Numbered from the stretch's first letter, positions 43,381-51,381 are shown. The stretch: DNA of 64,000 bases from Desulfatitalea tepidiphila (GCF_001293685.1 NZ_BCAG01000003.1:1054001-1118000), one strand, 5' to 3'. The notes: a model not told the origin generated them from the sequence alone. Translations and numbers: made by a program.

Positions 43381-44166
43381 ATGAATTTTGAAAATGTCCA
43401 ATTAGAAACATCAAACCATATTGCCACAATTAAGTTGAATATGCCTGGGTCGTTCAACACACTTACAGACGAACTGAAGGCCGATCTTTTACGGGCGATA
43501 GAGCTATGCGCCGATGACGACGACACCAAAGTGGTAGTCATTACCGGCTCAGGAAAGGCATTTTGTGCCGGAGGAGATATAAACCTGTTTAAGGACTCTT
43601 CGAATGTGTCAGACAGGCTCAGGCAAGGATTGAAAATAGTTAATCTGATTATAATCGGAATTCGCAGGATGCCGAAACCTGTGATAGCGGCCATCAATGG
43701 AGTGACGGGTGGCGCAGGCGTCAGTATTGCCGCTGCCTGTGATTTGAGGATTTGCGCGTCGTCCGTAAAATTTAAAATAGGCTATACCTCGATTGGCTTA
43801 ATCCCAGATGGGGGGTGGACTCTTTTGGTGCCGCAACTTATCGGCTTCAGCAAAGCTACTGAGTTGGTTTTGCTTGATTCCCCGTTTGACGCCGAGAAGG
43901 CACTTGAGTATGGTTTTGTGAACATAGTGGTGCCTAACGAACGGCTGGATGAGGAAGTCTATGCTGTGGCTCAAAAGCTGGCTAAGGGGCCTTCTGTTTC
44001 TTATGCAATTACAAAGGGCAATCTGAACCATGCAATGTATGGTTTGTTAGAAAGACAGTTAGAGCTTGAAAGGGAAGGCATGATAAGGGCAGGAAGGACG
44101 GACGACTCGAAAGAAGGGTTCAAGGCATTCCTGGAAAAGAGATCCCCCAGTTTCAAAGGAAAATAG
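43381..44166 (+). CDS. Enoyl-CoA hydratase/isomerase family (crotonase) protein
   Basis: The protein has 261 residues; GGAG 7-8 nt before the ATG. Crotonase fold with oxyanion-hole region SGKAFCAGGDINLF and INGVTGGAGVSIAAACDLRI. At the two positions of the hydratase glutamates it reads Ser (GVSIAA) and Tyr (KIGYTSIGL), while GLIPDGGWTLLVP has the Asp seen in PaaG-type isomerases. A double-bond isomerase or other crotonase reaction is thus more likely than classic hydration. It is in its own transcription unit after the TRAP terminator and probably belongs to the same catabolic locus. Confidence 0.8.
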   Translation: MNFENVQLETSNHIATIKLNMPGSFNTLTDELKADLLRAIELCADDDDTKVVVITGSGKAFCAGGDINLFKDSSNVSDRLRQGLKIVNLIIIGIRRMPKPVIAAINGVTGGAGVSIAAACDLRICASSVKFKIGYTSIGLIPDGGWTLLVPQLIGFSKATELVLLDSPFDAEKALEYGFVNIVVPNERLDEEVYAVAQKLAKGPSVSYAITKGNLNHAMYGLLERQLELEREGMIRAGRTDDSKEGFKAFLEKRSPSFKGK

Positions 44167-44224
44167 ACAGCTGTGATCAATGAGCCCCCTTCAGTTTCGT
44201 CTGTGCCAGCTAACAGATTGAATC

Positions 44225-44287
44225 ATGTTTCACTTTGGCATCGGCGCCGGTTACGCCGCTTATTGGGTGGTGAGATGGATGGTCTGA
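44225..44287 (+). pseudogene. Relic of the 52-residue membrane protein family (3' part)
   Basis: The sequence reads MFHFGIGAGYAAYWVVRWMV and stop, matching the second half of the relic at 3591. No first half is present. Confidence 0.55.
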
Positions 44288-44453
44288 AAATGCCAATCCC
44301 TACTCACTTGGGGTATAGTTTGCGTGTTGGGTATAGTGTTGGGTATTAAAAATCAGCCAAAAAAAGGGCTTAGATCGATCTCTAAATTGAAAACCAATAA
44401 ATAGTCTGTGCTTATCTTAAAAAACAACCAATCTAAGAACTCGGAATTGAAAA

Positions 44454-45275
44454 TCATTTTGCTATTTTTGACATGCTATTTGTTCTCTTAGAATTTCTTA
44501 CATTGTGATTTAACCTACTGATATTTATTTCTATAGATTGAATAGAGGAATAAATCGAAGCGATATGCGGTTGCAGTTGAAGTTGAATTGCAATTTCTTC
44601 AATCTTTCTACGATTTAAACCAACTGCTTTTAGTATCTCATCAGTGGTTTCTGTCTCGAAAAGTAATACGTCAAATAACAAGCAATCTCCTTGGGGGGAA
44701 AAACCAATCGTGGTTGAATGGCCAGCGTCGTGAAACGTAGGGTTCTTTTTGTGTTTTTGATATGTTATCCAGTCATATTCTGGAAATGCCTTCCTTGCCA
44801 ACGCTTCCTGCCATTCAGCAAGATAAAAACAACCACCGAAACATTGATACCACCTATAAGTATTTTTTTGTGGGTAATATTTGGACTCAATACGGTTATA
44901 TTCTTTTTGATATAGTAGGTTAATTTTCTTTAATTTTTTATCTTTTGTATCTTGAAAAAGATCACCGTCAAAATCAGCATTATCGAGATCAACACCCATG
45001 TTACTTAATTTGTTAAAGTAATCATTAGATAATTTAGAATACTCTGGATCTTTCATCAGTTTTTCAGATGCATATTCACCATGAGTATCAAATTTCGTAT
45101 ATTGCCATGGACCGTGTCCATTCTTTGCATCCCATAGTGGCAAATGTTTCCATTTATCATGACGCTTCGAGAATCGGAGCATTCCCTTATCAAGAAGTTT
45201 TTTTACCTCAGAATCTTTAAGGTGGGGCTCGACAAGTTTCCAATCCTTTTTAAAATCAAAAACTTTGATTTGCAC
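44454..45275 (-). CDS. AT-rich gene of unknown function at the island end
   Basis: The protein has 273 residues; GTG start with GGAGGTG upstream. It is rich in Lys, Asp, Asn and aromatic residues (KDWKLVEPHLKDSEVKKLL; KNTYRWYQCFGGCFYLAEWQ; NPTFHDAGHSTTIGFSP). The tail (QPHIASIYSSIQSIEINISR) may be a coiled coil. I recognise no family. Its base composition is clearly more AT-rich than its neighbours, and it is the last intact gene before the right att copy, typical of recent cargo. Confidence 0.65.
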   Translation of the reverse strand: MQIKVFDFKKDWKLVEPHLKDSEVKKLLDKGMLRFSKRHDKWKHLPLWDAKNGHGPWQYTKFDTHGEYASEKLMKDPEYSKLSNDYFNKLSNMGVDLDNADFDGDLFQDTKDKKLKKINLLYQKEYNRIESKYYPQKNTYRWYQCFGGCFYLAEWQEALARKAFPEYDWITYQKHKKNPTFHDAGHSTTIGFSPQGDCLLFDVLLFETETTDEILKAVGLNRRKIEEIAIQLQLQPHIASIYSSIQSIEINISRLNHNVRNSKRTNSMSKIAK

Positions 45276-45424
45276 ATTTCACCTCCATAATTATTGCGTG
45301 ATAGTTTGTGTATCGGCTGTAATGCGATTTTCCTAAGAAATTTTTTTTAATCTATAAATCAATGAGATAAGAGCGCGTTTAAATGCGGTCTAAATTTATA
45401 AATCAATCCAGCCGGCGCTTGAGA

Positions 45425-45464
45425 TCGGTGTCGGGTACGCCGTTTATTGAGTGGTGAAACGCGC
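45425..45464 (+). pseudogene. Relic of the 52-residue membrane protein family (3' fragment)
   Basis: EIGVGYAVY, stop, VVKR: the same 3' part as 44225 with a nonsense codon replacing Trp. Confidence 0.5.
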
Positions 45465-45616
45465 TATTTTCATGGGTCTCGAACGATGAAAACAGCTCAA
45501 CCACGCCGTAAATCTGCCCTCAAAGTTGACGGCTTTTTTGACGGCTTTTGGTTCCCCTAAACGGATTTTAACGGTCAAAAAAGGTAATAAAATCAGGCAG
45601 GATACGCGTTCGCACG

Positions 45617-45663
45617 GCCTTTCACGCCGGCGACAGGGGTTCGAATCCCCTTGGGGACGCCAT
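45617..45663 (+). repeat. tRNA-Glu 3'-half direct repeat (att site, right end of island B)
   Basis: Identical over 47 bp to 6214-6260. The upstream bases do not make a D arm or 5' acceptor strand, so this is again a fragment. It marks the junction between island B and the prophage-like region to the right. Confidence 0.85.
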
Positions 45664-45727
45664 TTTAAATACAGTGGGTTATGCTACACGACCCACGTTC
45701 TAGCCAAGCCGGACGTAAAATCCGGAC

Positions 45728-45772
45728 GCAAAACGGCATCAGGATCGCCCTCCTGATGCCGTTTTGCTTTTA
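45728..45772 (+). terminator. Strong rho-independent terminator after att copy
   Basis: A perfect 17-bp stem (GCAAAACGGCATCAGGA with TCCTGATGCCGTTTTGC) with a 6-nt loop and TTTTAT tail lies 64 bp beyond the tRNA-Glu fragment. The first att copy has the same arrangement. Confidence 0.85.
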
Positions 45773-45782
45773 TCGAACGGTA

Positions 45783-45953
45783 TTAGGACGTCAACCCGTA
45801 ATCATGCACGATTTGGCACCTGTGCAGGTCCTCTTCTTCTGTCGTGTTGTATCCGATAAGGATGTAAACCCCGTTGGATGTTGACCGCAGTTTATGCTTA
45901 TTTAGCAATTGCAGGCCATGACGGATAAGCGGCTCGTCGCCCACCATAAACAT
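45783..45953 (-). pseudogene. Fragment of a radical-SAM-type protein
   Basis: A 56-codon frame starts MFMVGDEPLIRHGLQLLNKH and goes on to GVYILIGYNTTEEEDLHRCQ and VHDYGL. This resembles the C-terminal half of phage- and island-borne radical SAM proteins (LTGYNTTFEED...VL.DLGVDP). The CxxxCxxC cluster region is not in this frame; minus-strand sequence just upstream (ADLTYASILFDWD) may be more of the gene after a frameshift. It is probably a remnant. Confidence 0.4.
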
Positions 45954-46028
45954 CGGCTATGAAGATGTTGATGTCCCAATCGAACAGAATAGAAGCATAG
46001 GTCAAATCGGCATGGAATATCGGATTGT

Positions 46029-46478
46029 TCAAAAAGCTTCATCGCCGTTCGCCTCGCCCCAGAGCATGGTCTGCACCTTGCGGGTCCCCATGCCCTCCCA
46101 GGCCCGGGCCAGGTCGGCCGGCGCGACCGGCTTGTCCCCGGAGGACCGGGGGGCTTTCTTCTTGAGGGGGGCGTCGCCGTCTTGACGCCTGCCGCGGCCC
46201 TCGAGCGCGATGCCGTACTGCCGGCAAAACGCCTTGAAGTCGTCGGTCAAGTTCCCGGTGCCGGCCGCCTTGGACCACAGCTTGATCAGATCCCCGCCGA
46301 CCCCGCAGGCCAGGCAGTTAAAGACATCCTTTTCGACGTTGTACGAAAACGACGGATTGGAATCTTCATGATAGGGGCATAGGCCGTGGAGCTCCGGTCC
46401 GCGCACCGACCGGACCTGGAAGAGCTTGCGGGCGATCTCTTCCCGCTGCTGGTACGATAAACTCAGCGCCTTGCCCAT
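46029..46478 (-). CDS. Primase-type CHC2 zinc-finger protein, truncated
   Basis: The protein has 149 residues; GGGTGG before the ATG. A DnaG-type zinc-binding domain (about 28-85) reads CPYHEDSNPSFSYNVEKDVF then NCLACGVGGDLIKL (Cys, His, Cys, Cys). In phage primases a TOPRIM domain follows, but here the frame stops after a 60-residue linker. The last ~12 residues look foreign. It lies at the edge of the phage region, so truncation by rearrangement at the att junction is likely. Confidence 0.7.
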   Translation of the reverse strand: MGKALSLSYQQREEIARKLFQVRSVRGPELHGLCPYHEDSNPSFSYNVEKDVFNCLACGVGGDLIKLWSKAAGTGNLTDDFKAFCRQYGIALEGRGRRQDGDAPLKKKAPRSSGDKPVAPADLARAWEGMGTRKVQTMLWGEANGDEAF

Positions 46479-47067
46479 TTGCCACCCATATTAAATAAAT
46501 AATAAAAAACAAACACATATAAAACCGCAAGCCATGGTGCAAAAAAGCCTCATTCCAAAATCAAATCCAAATGGTGTTTTTGCGTGCGAAAGCCACCCGG
46601 GCCTGCTGAAACCGTAACTGGGGGCACCCTCCGGAAAGGACCCGCACTGCTCCCCCCGGAAGGGACTGGAGGGTCCGCTTTTGGGCGGCCGGGTGACTTC
46701 CAGGGGCACGGGGCCTGCGGCGGCCGGGCACAAAAAAAGCCTCGGGCGGCCGTCTCGTGCGACCGTCAACGAGGCTATGCATCAAGGAAAAAGAATGATA
46801 AGGAATGCTGTCGATTTGATGTTGCCTGCCGGTAAACTCGGTGTGCTTTCTGGCCACCCGCAGTGGGGCCAAATTGGGGCACTTTTGGGGCACTATTTTA
46901 GATGGTGATGAAGCGGATGATGTGCTATAAGGGGTTGAAAAAGTTGGGAGTGATAGCAAGAAAAGTGGCGGAAGTGCATGGGAATCGAAACCATTTTCCG
47001 GTTTCTATCCCGCAGCAATTAAAAGACATTTTTTCCACTTTTTTTCTTTTGGACTCGTTATGGGATT
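46479..47067. other. Non-coding region between primase and recombinase
   Basis: There is no supported gene. It contains a possible minus-strand terminator (AGCCTCG at 46738 with CGAGGCT at 46770, then a T-run on that strand) and an 11-bp iterated motif GGGGC(A/C)-like around 46864-46893 (GGGGCCAAATT, GGGGCACTTTT, GGGGCACTATT) of the sort that could bind the adjacent recombinase. Confidence 0.35.
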
Positions 47068-48234
47068 TCATCCCTGCCTCATTCGTTTGTTGCGCTCCAT
47101 CAATTCACGTTTTCTCGCCAAGGTAATTTCGGCATAATGCCGCAATGAATCGCGCCTGGCGTGACCCGTCAGCATCTGCAGTTCGTCGATCGTTCCCCCC
47201 GCCTCCAGGAAGTGGGTGCAGCTGGTGTGCTTGCATCCGCGATAGACCCATATCCTTCTCACTCCGGCGGCATCGCAGGCCGCGTACCAGACCTTGCGTA
47301 ACGACTCGAGCGTATAGCGCCGGTGATCCCGGCGCGCCCGGGCGTTGACGAACAGGTAGGGGCTATCGGTGTCCTGCTTTAACAGGTGCCTGGCAATGTC
47401 CGTGAAATCGCTGTCGCAGGGCACGTAGTGCTCCTTCCAGGTCTTGGTGGCCTGCACGACCTGGCGCTTGGACAGGGTGCGCCGGATCCAGAAGGCATTG
47501 TTGATCTGATCGTAATCGGTCTTGTACAGCGCGCAGGCCTCCCCCGGCCGGCGATAGTGCATGTTGAGCCACTGGAACACCGGAAGGTGCTCGGGCGGTA
47601 TCTCGGCCAGGACCTTGTCGCGCTCCTGGTGCGTCAGCCATTCCGGGATCCTCTGAACGATGCCGTATTGCTCGCGCCTGGGAAAGGGCGGGATGCGCGG
47701 AATGCGCTCGCAGCGCCAGGCGTAGCCGAGCATGGCGCGAACGGCCATCATCACGTTGAGCCGGCCCTTGGGCTCGAGCTCGATGGTGGCCATGAGCTTG
47801 TTGAGCGTGTCGTGCTTGATCTCGTGCAGACGCATTGGATTCGCCTTGAAAAAGGGTTCGATCCAGTTGCGGAAATAGCTCTCGTAGCAGTGGATCGTGG
47901 CCGGTTTTCGTTTCGGCATGACATCGTCGCGCATCCACTCCTTGTAGAACTCGATCACGTCGGACCACAGCTCGCCGGTGAACTCCTCGAGGCGGAACTC
48001 GCACTTGCCGTCGAGGTATTGCTCCCAGCGGGCCTGGATCAGCGATCGGAGTTTGACGGCCGTCTTGTAGCCATTGCATCGCCGCAGGTCCGGCCGGCCA
48101 TCCTTGTCGTAGTGGGTGCATGCCATGAACTCGCGCTTGTAGCGCCTGATTTTCACCGCCTTGCCGACCTGGCCGGCCCTCCAGGAGACCACCCACCGGC
48201 CCCGGTCGGCCTCGAAATAGATTGATCCGCCCAT
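47068..48234 (-). CDS. Tyrosine recombinase of the prophage-like region
   Basis: The protein has 388 residues from ATG 48234, chosen because GGGGGTG lies about 6 nt upstream. N-terminal arm-binding type domain (GGSIYFEADRGRWVVSW, KIRRYKREF), core-binding domain (about 90-190), catalytic domain with Arg in RRPGEACAL, His in TGHARRD and Tyr in RHYAEI. The usual HxxR is replaced by RGCK (WVYRGCKHTSCTHFLE), a variant found in some recombinases with a KHS/KHT box. It is the last gene but one of the minus-strand early operon. Confidence 0.85.
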   Translation of the reverse strand: MGGSIYFEADRGRWVVSWRAGQVGKAVKIRRYKREFMACTHYDKDGRPDLRRCNGYKTAVKLRSLIQARWEQYLDGKCEFRLEEFTGELWSDVIEFYKEWMRDDVMPKRKPATIHCYESYFRNWIEPFFKANPMRLHEIKHDTLNKLMATIELEPKGRLNVMMAVRAMLGYAWRCERIPRIPPFPRREQYGIVQRIPEWLTHQERDKVLAEIPPEHLPVFQWLNMHYRRPGEACALYKTDYDQINNAFWIRRTLSKRQVVQATKTWKEHYVPCDSDFTDIARHLLKQDTDSPYLFVNARARRDHRRYTLESLRKVWYAACDAAGVRRIWVYRGCKHTSCTHFLEAGGTIDELQMLTGHARRDSLRHYAEITLARKRELMERNKRMRQG

Positions 48235-48351
48235 ATAGTTCACCCCCATCTGTTGACTGTCATGGAGGTGATTATGAATCAACGCGGCGTTCATTGGCAA
48301 ATCAAGTTCGCTATTTTTTGATCCTGTTCAAAGCCGGCGGTCACCCACCAG

Positions 48352-48600
48352 CTAAAATAAACTCATCTGCACCGGGCGCGCGGGCTTTGGCGGCGCCTGC
48401 GCCGGCCGGTCCGCCGACCTGGTGAACAACCCGGTCTTGTTGGGGATGTATTCCGGCGAAATTGGCGGCGGGTTGATGTTGAGCCGCGGGTTTTTCGCCA
48501 TCACCTCGCCCATGCAGACCGGGCAATACCTGAGAAAGCGCATGTAGCGCTGGTTGTGCTTCGGGCAATAGTTGCTCAGCTCGTGCCAGTAATCGGCCAT
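48352..48600 (-). CDS. Small zinc-ribbon-like phage protein
   Basis: The protein has 82 residues; start ATG 48600, GGTGA upstream. MADYWHELSNYCPKHNQRYM is followed by RYCPVCMGEVM: a CPKH/CPVC pair likely to bind zinc. The tail is Pro-rich (NINPPPISPEYIPNK). It starts 5 bp after the stop of the larger Cys-rich gene. Function unknown. Confidence 0.6.
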   Translation of the reverse strand: MADYWHELSNYCPKHNQRYMRFLRYCPVCMGEVMAKNPRLNINPPPISPEYIPNKTGLFTRSADRPAQAPPKPARPVQMSLF

Positions 48601-48605
48601 TTGCG

Positions 48606-49136
48606 TCACCATCCCACCGGCTTGCGTCCCGGCCGCTTTTTCGCCAGAAGATAGGCCAGGGGCGGTTTGCCGGCATGGGGCCGGGCCGCGTACCAGCGGC
48701 GCGCGCGGGAGACGACCCGCGACTTGCACGTGGCGCAAAACGGCGATTTCAGGCCCACCGGCGGCCGGTTGCATCCCGGCACGGCGCACACCGCGCCCCG
48801 GGGCGGCAGATCGAACGGGAACCGGCCTCTTACCCTGGTCCGGATCGCCGCGTTGCCCGGCTTGGATCGGCCGGCGGCAAGGGCCCTGGCGGCCGCCTCG
48901 TCCGGCCCGCGGCCGCCGTACATCAGGCGGCAGGCGTCGCACAACGCGTTGCCCTTGTCCTTGCCCGCCAGGGGACAGGGGCGGCCCGTGTCCGGCCGGC
49001 ACTTGCAAGGGCTGGCCAGGATGCCCGGCTCCAGGGGATTGACCCGCCGCGCGCAGCCCGCATCGTCCAGCAAGGGCGCCGCATGGAACTGACCGGGGAT
49101 ATCGCCCGAGGACCTGCTCGATCGCAGCATGGCCAT
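48606..49136 (-). CDS. Cys-rich phage protein
   Basis: The protein has 176 residues with about ten Cys in three clusters (SPCKCRPDTGRPCPLAG with CDAC; CAVPGCNRPP; PFCATCKSR), suggesting zinc-binding modules, and a basic C-terminus (AKKRPGRKPVGW). GC content is high, as in its phage neighbours. It could bind nucleic acid. It is placed in a tight minus-strand gene chain. The start at 49136 or 49130 is not certain. Confidence 0.5.
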   Translation of the reverse strand: MAMLRSSRSSGDIPGQFHAAPLLDDAGCARRVNPLEPGILASPCKCRPDTGRPCPLAGKDKGNALCDACRLMYGGRGPDEAAARALAAGRSKPGNAAIRTRVRGRFPFDLPPRGAVCAVPGCNRPPVGLKSPFCATCKSRVVSRARRWYAARPHAGKPPLAYLLAKKRPGRKPVGW

Positions 49137-49344
49137 CTATCCTTTCGCCACCGGCGTGCCGGGCAGGTGTTCAGCCCCGGCCGGCGCCCGGCAACTCATC
49201 GCCAGCAAGCCACCGGAAACGACAGCCTTTCCCCTGCGGCGATAAACGTTGGACATTTTTTCCCACTTCATGTACATAGCCACATTTGTTTCCATATTAA
49301 AACGGCACGTTAGAAAATCTTTCCACTTCAAGCGCGGAGGTGTC

Positions 49345-50679
49345 ATGCGAAAGTTCTCCTGGTCCAACCTGTTGATCCTGGTACTGGTGGCCGTGCTGTG
49401 TGCCTGTTCGGGCGGCGGAAGTGATGACGGGAACGAAAACGGTGGCGACATTGTCCGTTCCTGGGGAACGGCCGAGACGCTTGAAACCAGCAGCCAGGAC
49501 GCGGAAGCTCCGCAGATCGCCATGAGCGACGACGGCACGGCCATCGCCGTGTGGCGCCAGTTCGACGGCACGCAATACGACATCTGGGCCAACCGCTATG
49601 ACGGCAGCTCCTGGGGCACGGCCGAACTGATCGAAAGCGATGACACAGGCGACGCGGAATTTCCGCAGGTCGCCATGGACGTTGACGGCGGCGCTATCGC
49701 CGTGTGGGGCCAATTCGACGGCACGCTTACCAACATCTGGGCCAACCGGTTCGACGGCAGCGCCTGGGGCACCGCCGAGCTGATCGAGCACGACGACACC
49801 AACAACGCGGCATTTCCGCAGGTCGCCGTGGACGCCGACGGTGGCGCCATCGCCGTATGGGAGCAATACGACGGCACGCGCTTCAGCATCTGGGCCAACC
49901 GCTTCGATGGCAGCGCCTGGGAAGGGGCCGGGCTGATCGAAACCGACAATGCCGGCGACGCATCTAAGCCTCAGGTCGCCATGAACGAAAGCGGCCAGGC
50001 CATGGCCGTGTGGAAGCAATCCGACGGCACCCGGAACAACATCTGGGCCAGCCGGTTCAACGGCAGCACCTGGGACACCGCCGCAATGATCGAGGACGAA
50101 AATCTGGGCAGTGTGAACAGTCCCCAAATCGCCATGAGCGCCGACGGCCGGGCCATCGCCGTGTGGGACCAGAACGACGGGTTCCGGGACAACATCTGGG
50201 CCAACCGGTTCAACGGCAGCGCCTGGGGCACGGCCGAAAAGATCGAGGACGAAGACCTGGGCCATGCGAGAGACCCCCAGATCGCCATGAGCACCGACGG
50301 CGACGCCATCGCCGTCTGGCATCAATACGACGGCTTCCGGTTCAGCATCCGGTCCAACCGGTTCGACGGCGGCGCCTGGGGCACTGCCGTGCTGATCGAA
50401 GACGACGACACCGGCCACGCGACTTTTCCGCAGGTCGCCATGGATGCCGACGGGTGCGCCATCGCCGTTTGGTATCAGTATGACGGCCTCTGGCACAACA
50501 TCCAGGCCAACCGCTTCGATGGCGCAACCTGGACCGGGGCCGAAATGATCGAAGACGACGACACCGAAAACGCATATGATCCGCAAATCGCCATGACCGC
50601 CGACGGCAACGCCATTGCCGTATGGCAACAAACCGCCGACGGCAACCACGACGACATCTGGTCCAACCGCTACGAATAA
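49345..50679 (+). CDS. Lipoprotein with eight 51-residue repeats (beta-propeller-like)
   Basis: The protein has 444 residues from ATG 49345, GGAGG just upstream. Lipoprotein signal (MRKFSWSNLLILVLVAVLCA, Cys, then SGGGSDDG linker). From residue ~37 there are eight tandem 51-residue units, each with GTAELIE-DDTGDA--PQVA, DGGAIAVW-Q-DGT and IWANRFDGSAW. The Asp-rich loops and regular W/F pattern fit a surface beta-propeller. It is the only plus-strand gene inside the phage early operon, so it is probably a cargo gene (moron) that alters the host surface. Confidence 0.8.
   Translation: MRKFSWSNLLILVLVAVLCACSGGGSDDGNENGGDIVRSWGTAETLETSSQDAEAPQIAMSDDGTAIAVWRQFDGTQYDIWANRYDGSSWGTAELIESDDTGDAEFPQVAMDVDGGAIAVWGQFDGTLTNIWANRFDGSAWGTAELIEHDDTNNAAFPQVAVDADGGAIAVWEQYDGTRFSIWANRFDGSAWEGAGLIETDNAGDASKPQVAMNESGQAMAVWKQSDGTRNNIWASRFNGSTWDTAAMIEDENLGSVNSPQIAMSADGRAIAVWDQNDGFRDNIWANRFNGSAWGTAEKIEDEDLGHARDPQIAMSTDGDAIAVWHQYDGFRFSIRSNRFDGGAWGTAVLIEDDDTGHATFPQVAMDADGCAIAVWYQYDGLWHNIQANRFDGATWTGAEMIEDDDTENAYDPQIAMTADGNAIAVWQQTADGNHDDIWSNRYE
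49456..50676 (+). repeat. 153-bp tandem repeats (eight units)
   Basis: The DNA of the lipoprotein gene repeats with a 153-bp period, for example TGGGGCACGGCCGA and ATCTGGGCCAACCG recur once per unit. The units have diverged by substitutions but not in length, except the last, which is slightly shorter. Confidence 0.75.
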
Positions 50680-50741
50680 CGCAGCGGCCACCGGCGCCGG
50701 CGCGCCCGGCGCACACCCGAACCAAGCGAGCGGGAAGATTC

Positions 50742-50936
50742 TCATGGCCAGATGCCCCTGTCCCGGGCCAGCCACTCGGGGATTTGCATGATGCAGTCCA
50801 CATTGTTTGGCAGCATGCGCAGGTCCTTGACCAGGCTCTTGGGGATCCTCACCGTGCTCTCCCCGTCGTAGACGAACCAGCACGCATCCGTTTCGCCCTG
50901 CAGCTCGCCGCAAAACTCCACCGTCTTCACGTCCAT
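50742..50936 (-). CDS. Small phage protein
   Basis: The protein has 64 residues; AAGGAG 8 nt before ATG 50936. MDVKTVEFCGELQGETDACW leads to a beta-rich, acidic domain ending WLARDRGIWP. Its start overlaps the end of the upstream gene by 10 bp, so it belongs to the early operon. Family unknown. Confidence 0.6.
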   Translation of the reverse strand: MDVKTVEFCGELQGETDACWFVYDGESTVRIPKSLVKDLRMLPNNVDCIMQIPEWLARDRGIWP

Positions 50937-51136
50937 GGCCGGGCTCCTTTCGCAGGGGGGATCGCCTTGGCCGCGTTTGTCCGGGCCGGGCAGCGGGGCG
51001 GCGCATCGGGCCGAAGATCGCAACTGTCCCGGCACCAGCGCGAGCCCGACTCCACGCACGCTGCGCAAAAGGCCGCGTGCAGGGCCCTTTTCCGGGCGAG
51101 CTCGGCCACTTCCTCGGGGAACAGAACGTGTCTCAT
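50927..51136 (-). CDS. Small Cys-containing phage protein
   Basis: The protein has 69 residues; AAGGAG before ATG 51136. MRHVLFPEEVAELARKRALH continues AAFCAACVESGSRWCRDSC: five Cys that may bind zinc. The start overlaps the stop of the upstream gene by 4 bp and the end overlaps the next start, as in a coupled operon. Confidence 0.6.
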   Translation of the reverse strand: MRHVLFPEEVAELARKRALHAAFCAACVESGSRWCRDSCDLRPDAPPRCPARTNAAKAIPPAKGARPWT

Positions 51137-51381
51137 GGCGCCATCTCCTTTAAAGGGTGGACCCGGGCGGCCATGGAGGCCCGCCCGGGCGGGGGATAAG
51201 GAGGGGCCGATACTGGCGCCTCGGACCCGGGCGCTGGGGCGGCGGCAAAGCACGAGAGGGTGGCGGTCTCGCGCCTGGCGGCCGGTGGAAGATTGGCGAT
51301 GGAGAACAGCAGATAGGCGATGCAGCCCAGAACGAGGATGAGAACGGCGGCCTGCCGGACGATGGCCTCAACCCTTGCCAT
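51133..51381 (-). CDS. Small single-span membrane protein
   Basis: The protein has 82 residues; AAGGAGG before the ATG. One membrane span (AAVLILVLGCIAYLLFSIAN) follows a short basic N-terminus; the C-terminal half is Ala/Pro-rich. It is coupled by 4 bp to the next gene. A phage membrane protein of unknown role. Confidence 0.6.
   Translation of the reverse strand: MARVEAIVRQAAVLILVLGCIAYLLFSIANLPPAARRETATLSCFAAAPAPGSEAPVSAPPYPPPGRASMAARVHPLKEMAP

Noticed and set aside
46561-46959. 132-codon minus-strand frame between primase and recombinase
   Set aside because: No SD, low-complexity Pro/Arg/Ser composition, and it crosses a likely terminator hairpin.
47363-48225. Long open frames on both strands over the second recombinase
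   Set aside because: They are shadow frames in GC-rich DNA; the recombinase frame holds all catalytic motifs.
49297-51006. Long minus-strand frame of 569 codons opposite the repeat lipoprotein
   Set aside because: It is the antisense of GC-rich tandem repeats, has no SD, and overlaps a gene with signal peptide and coherent repeats.
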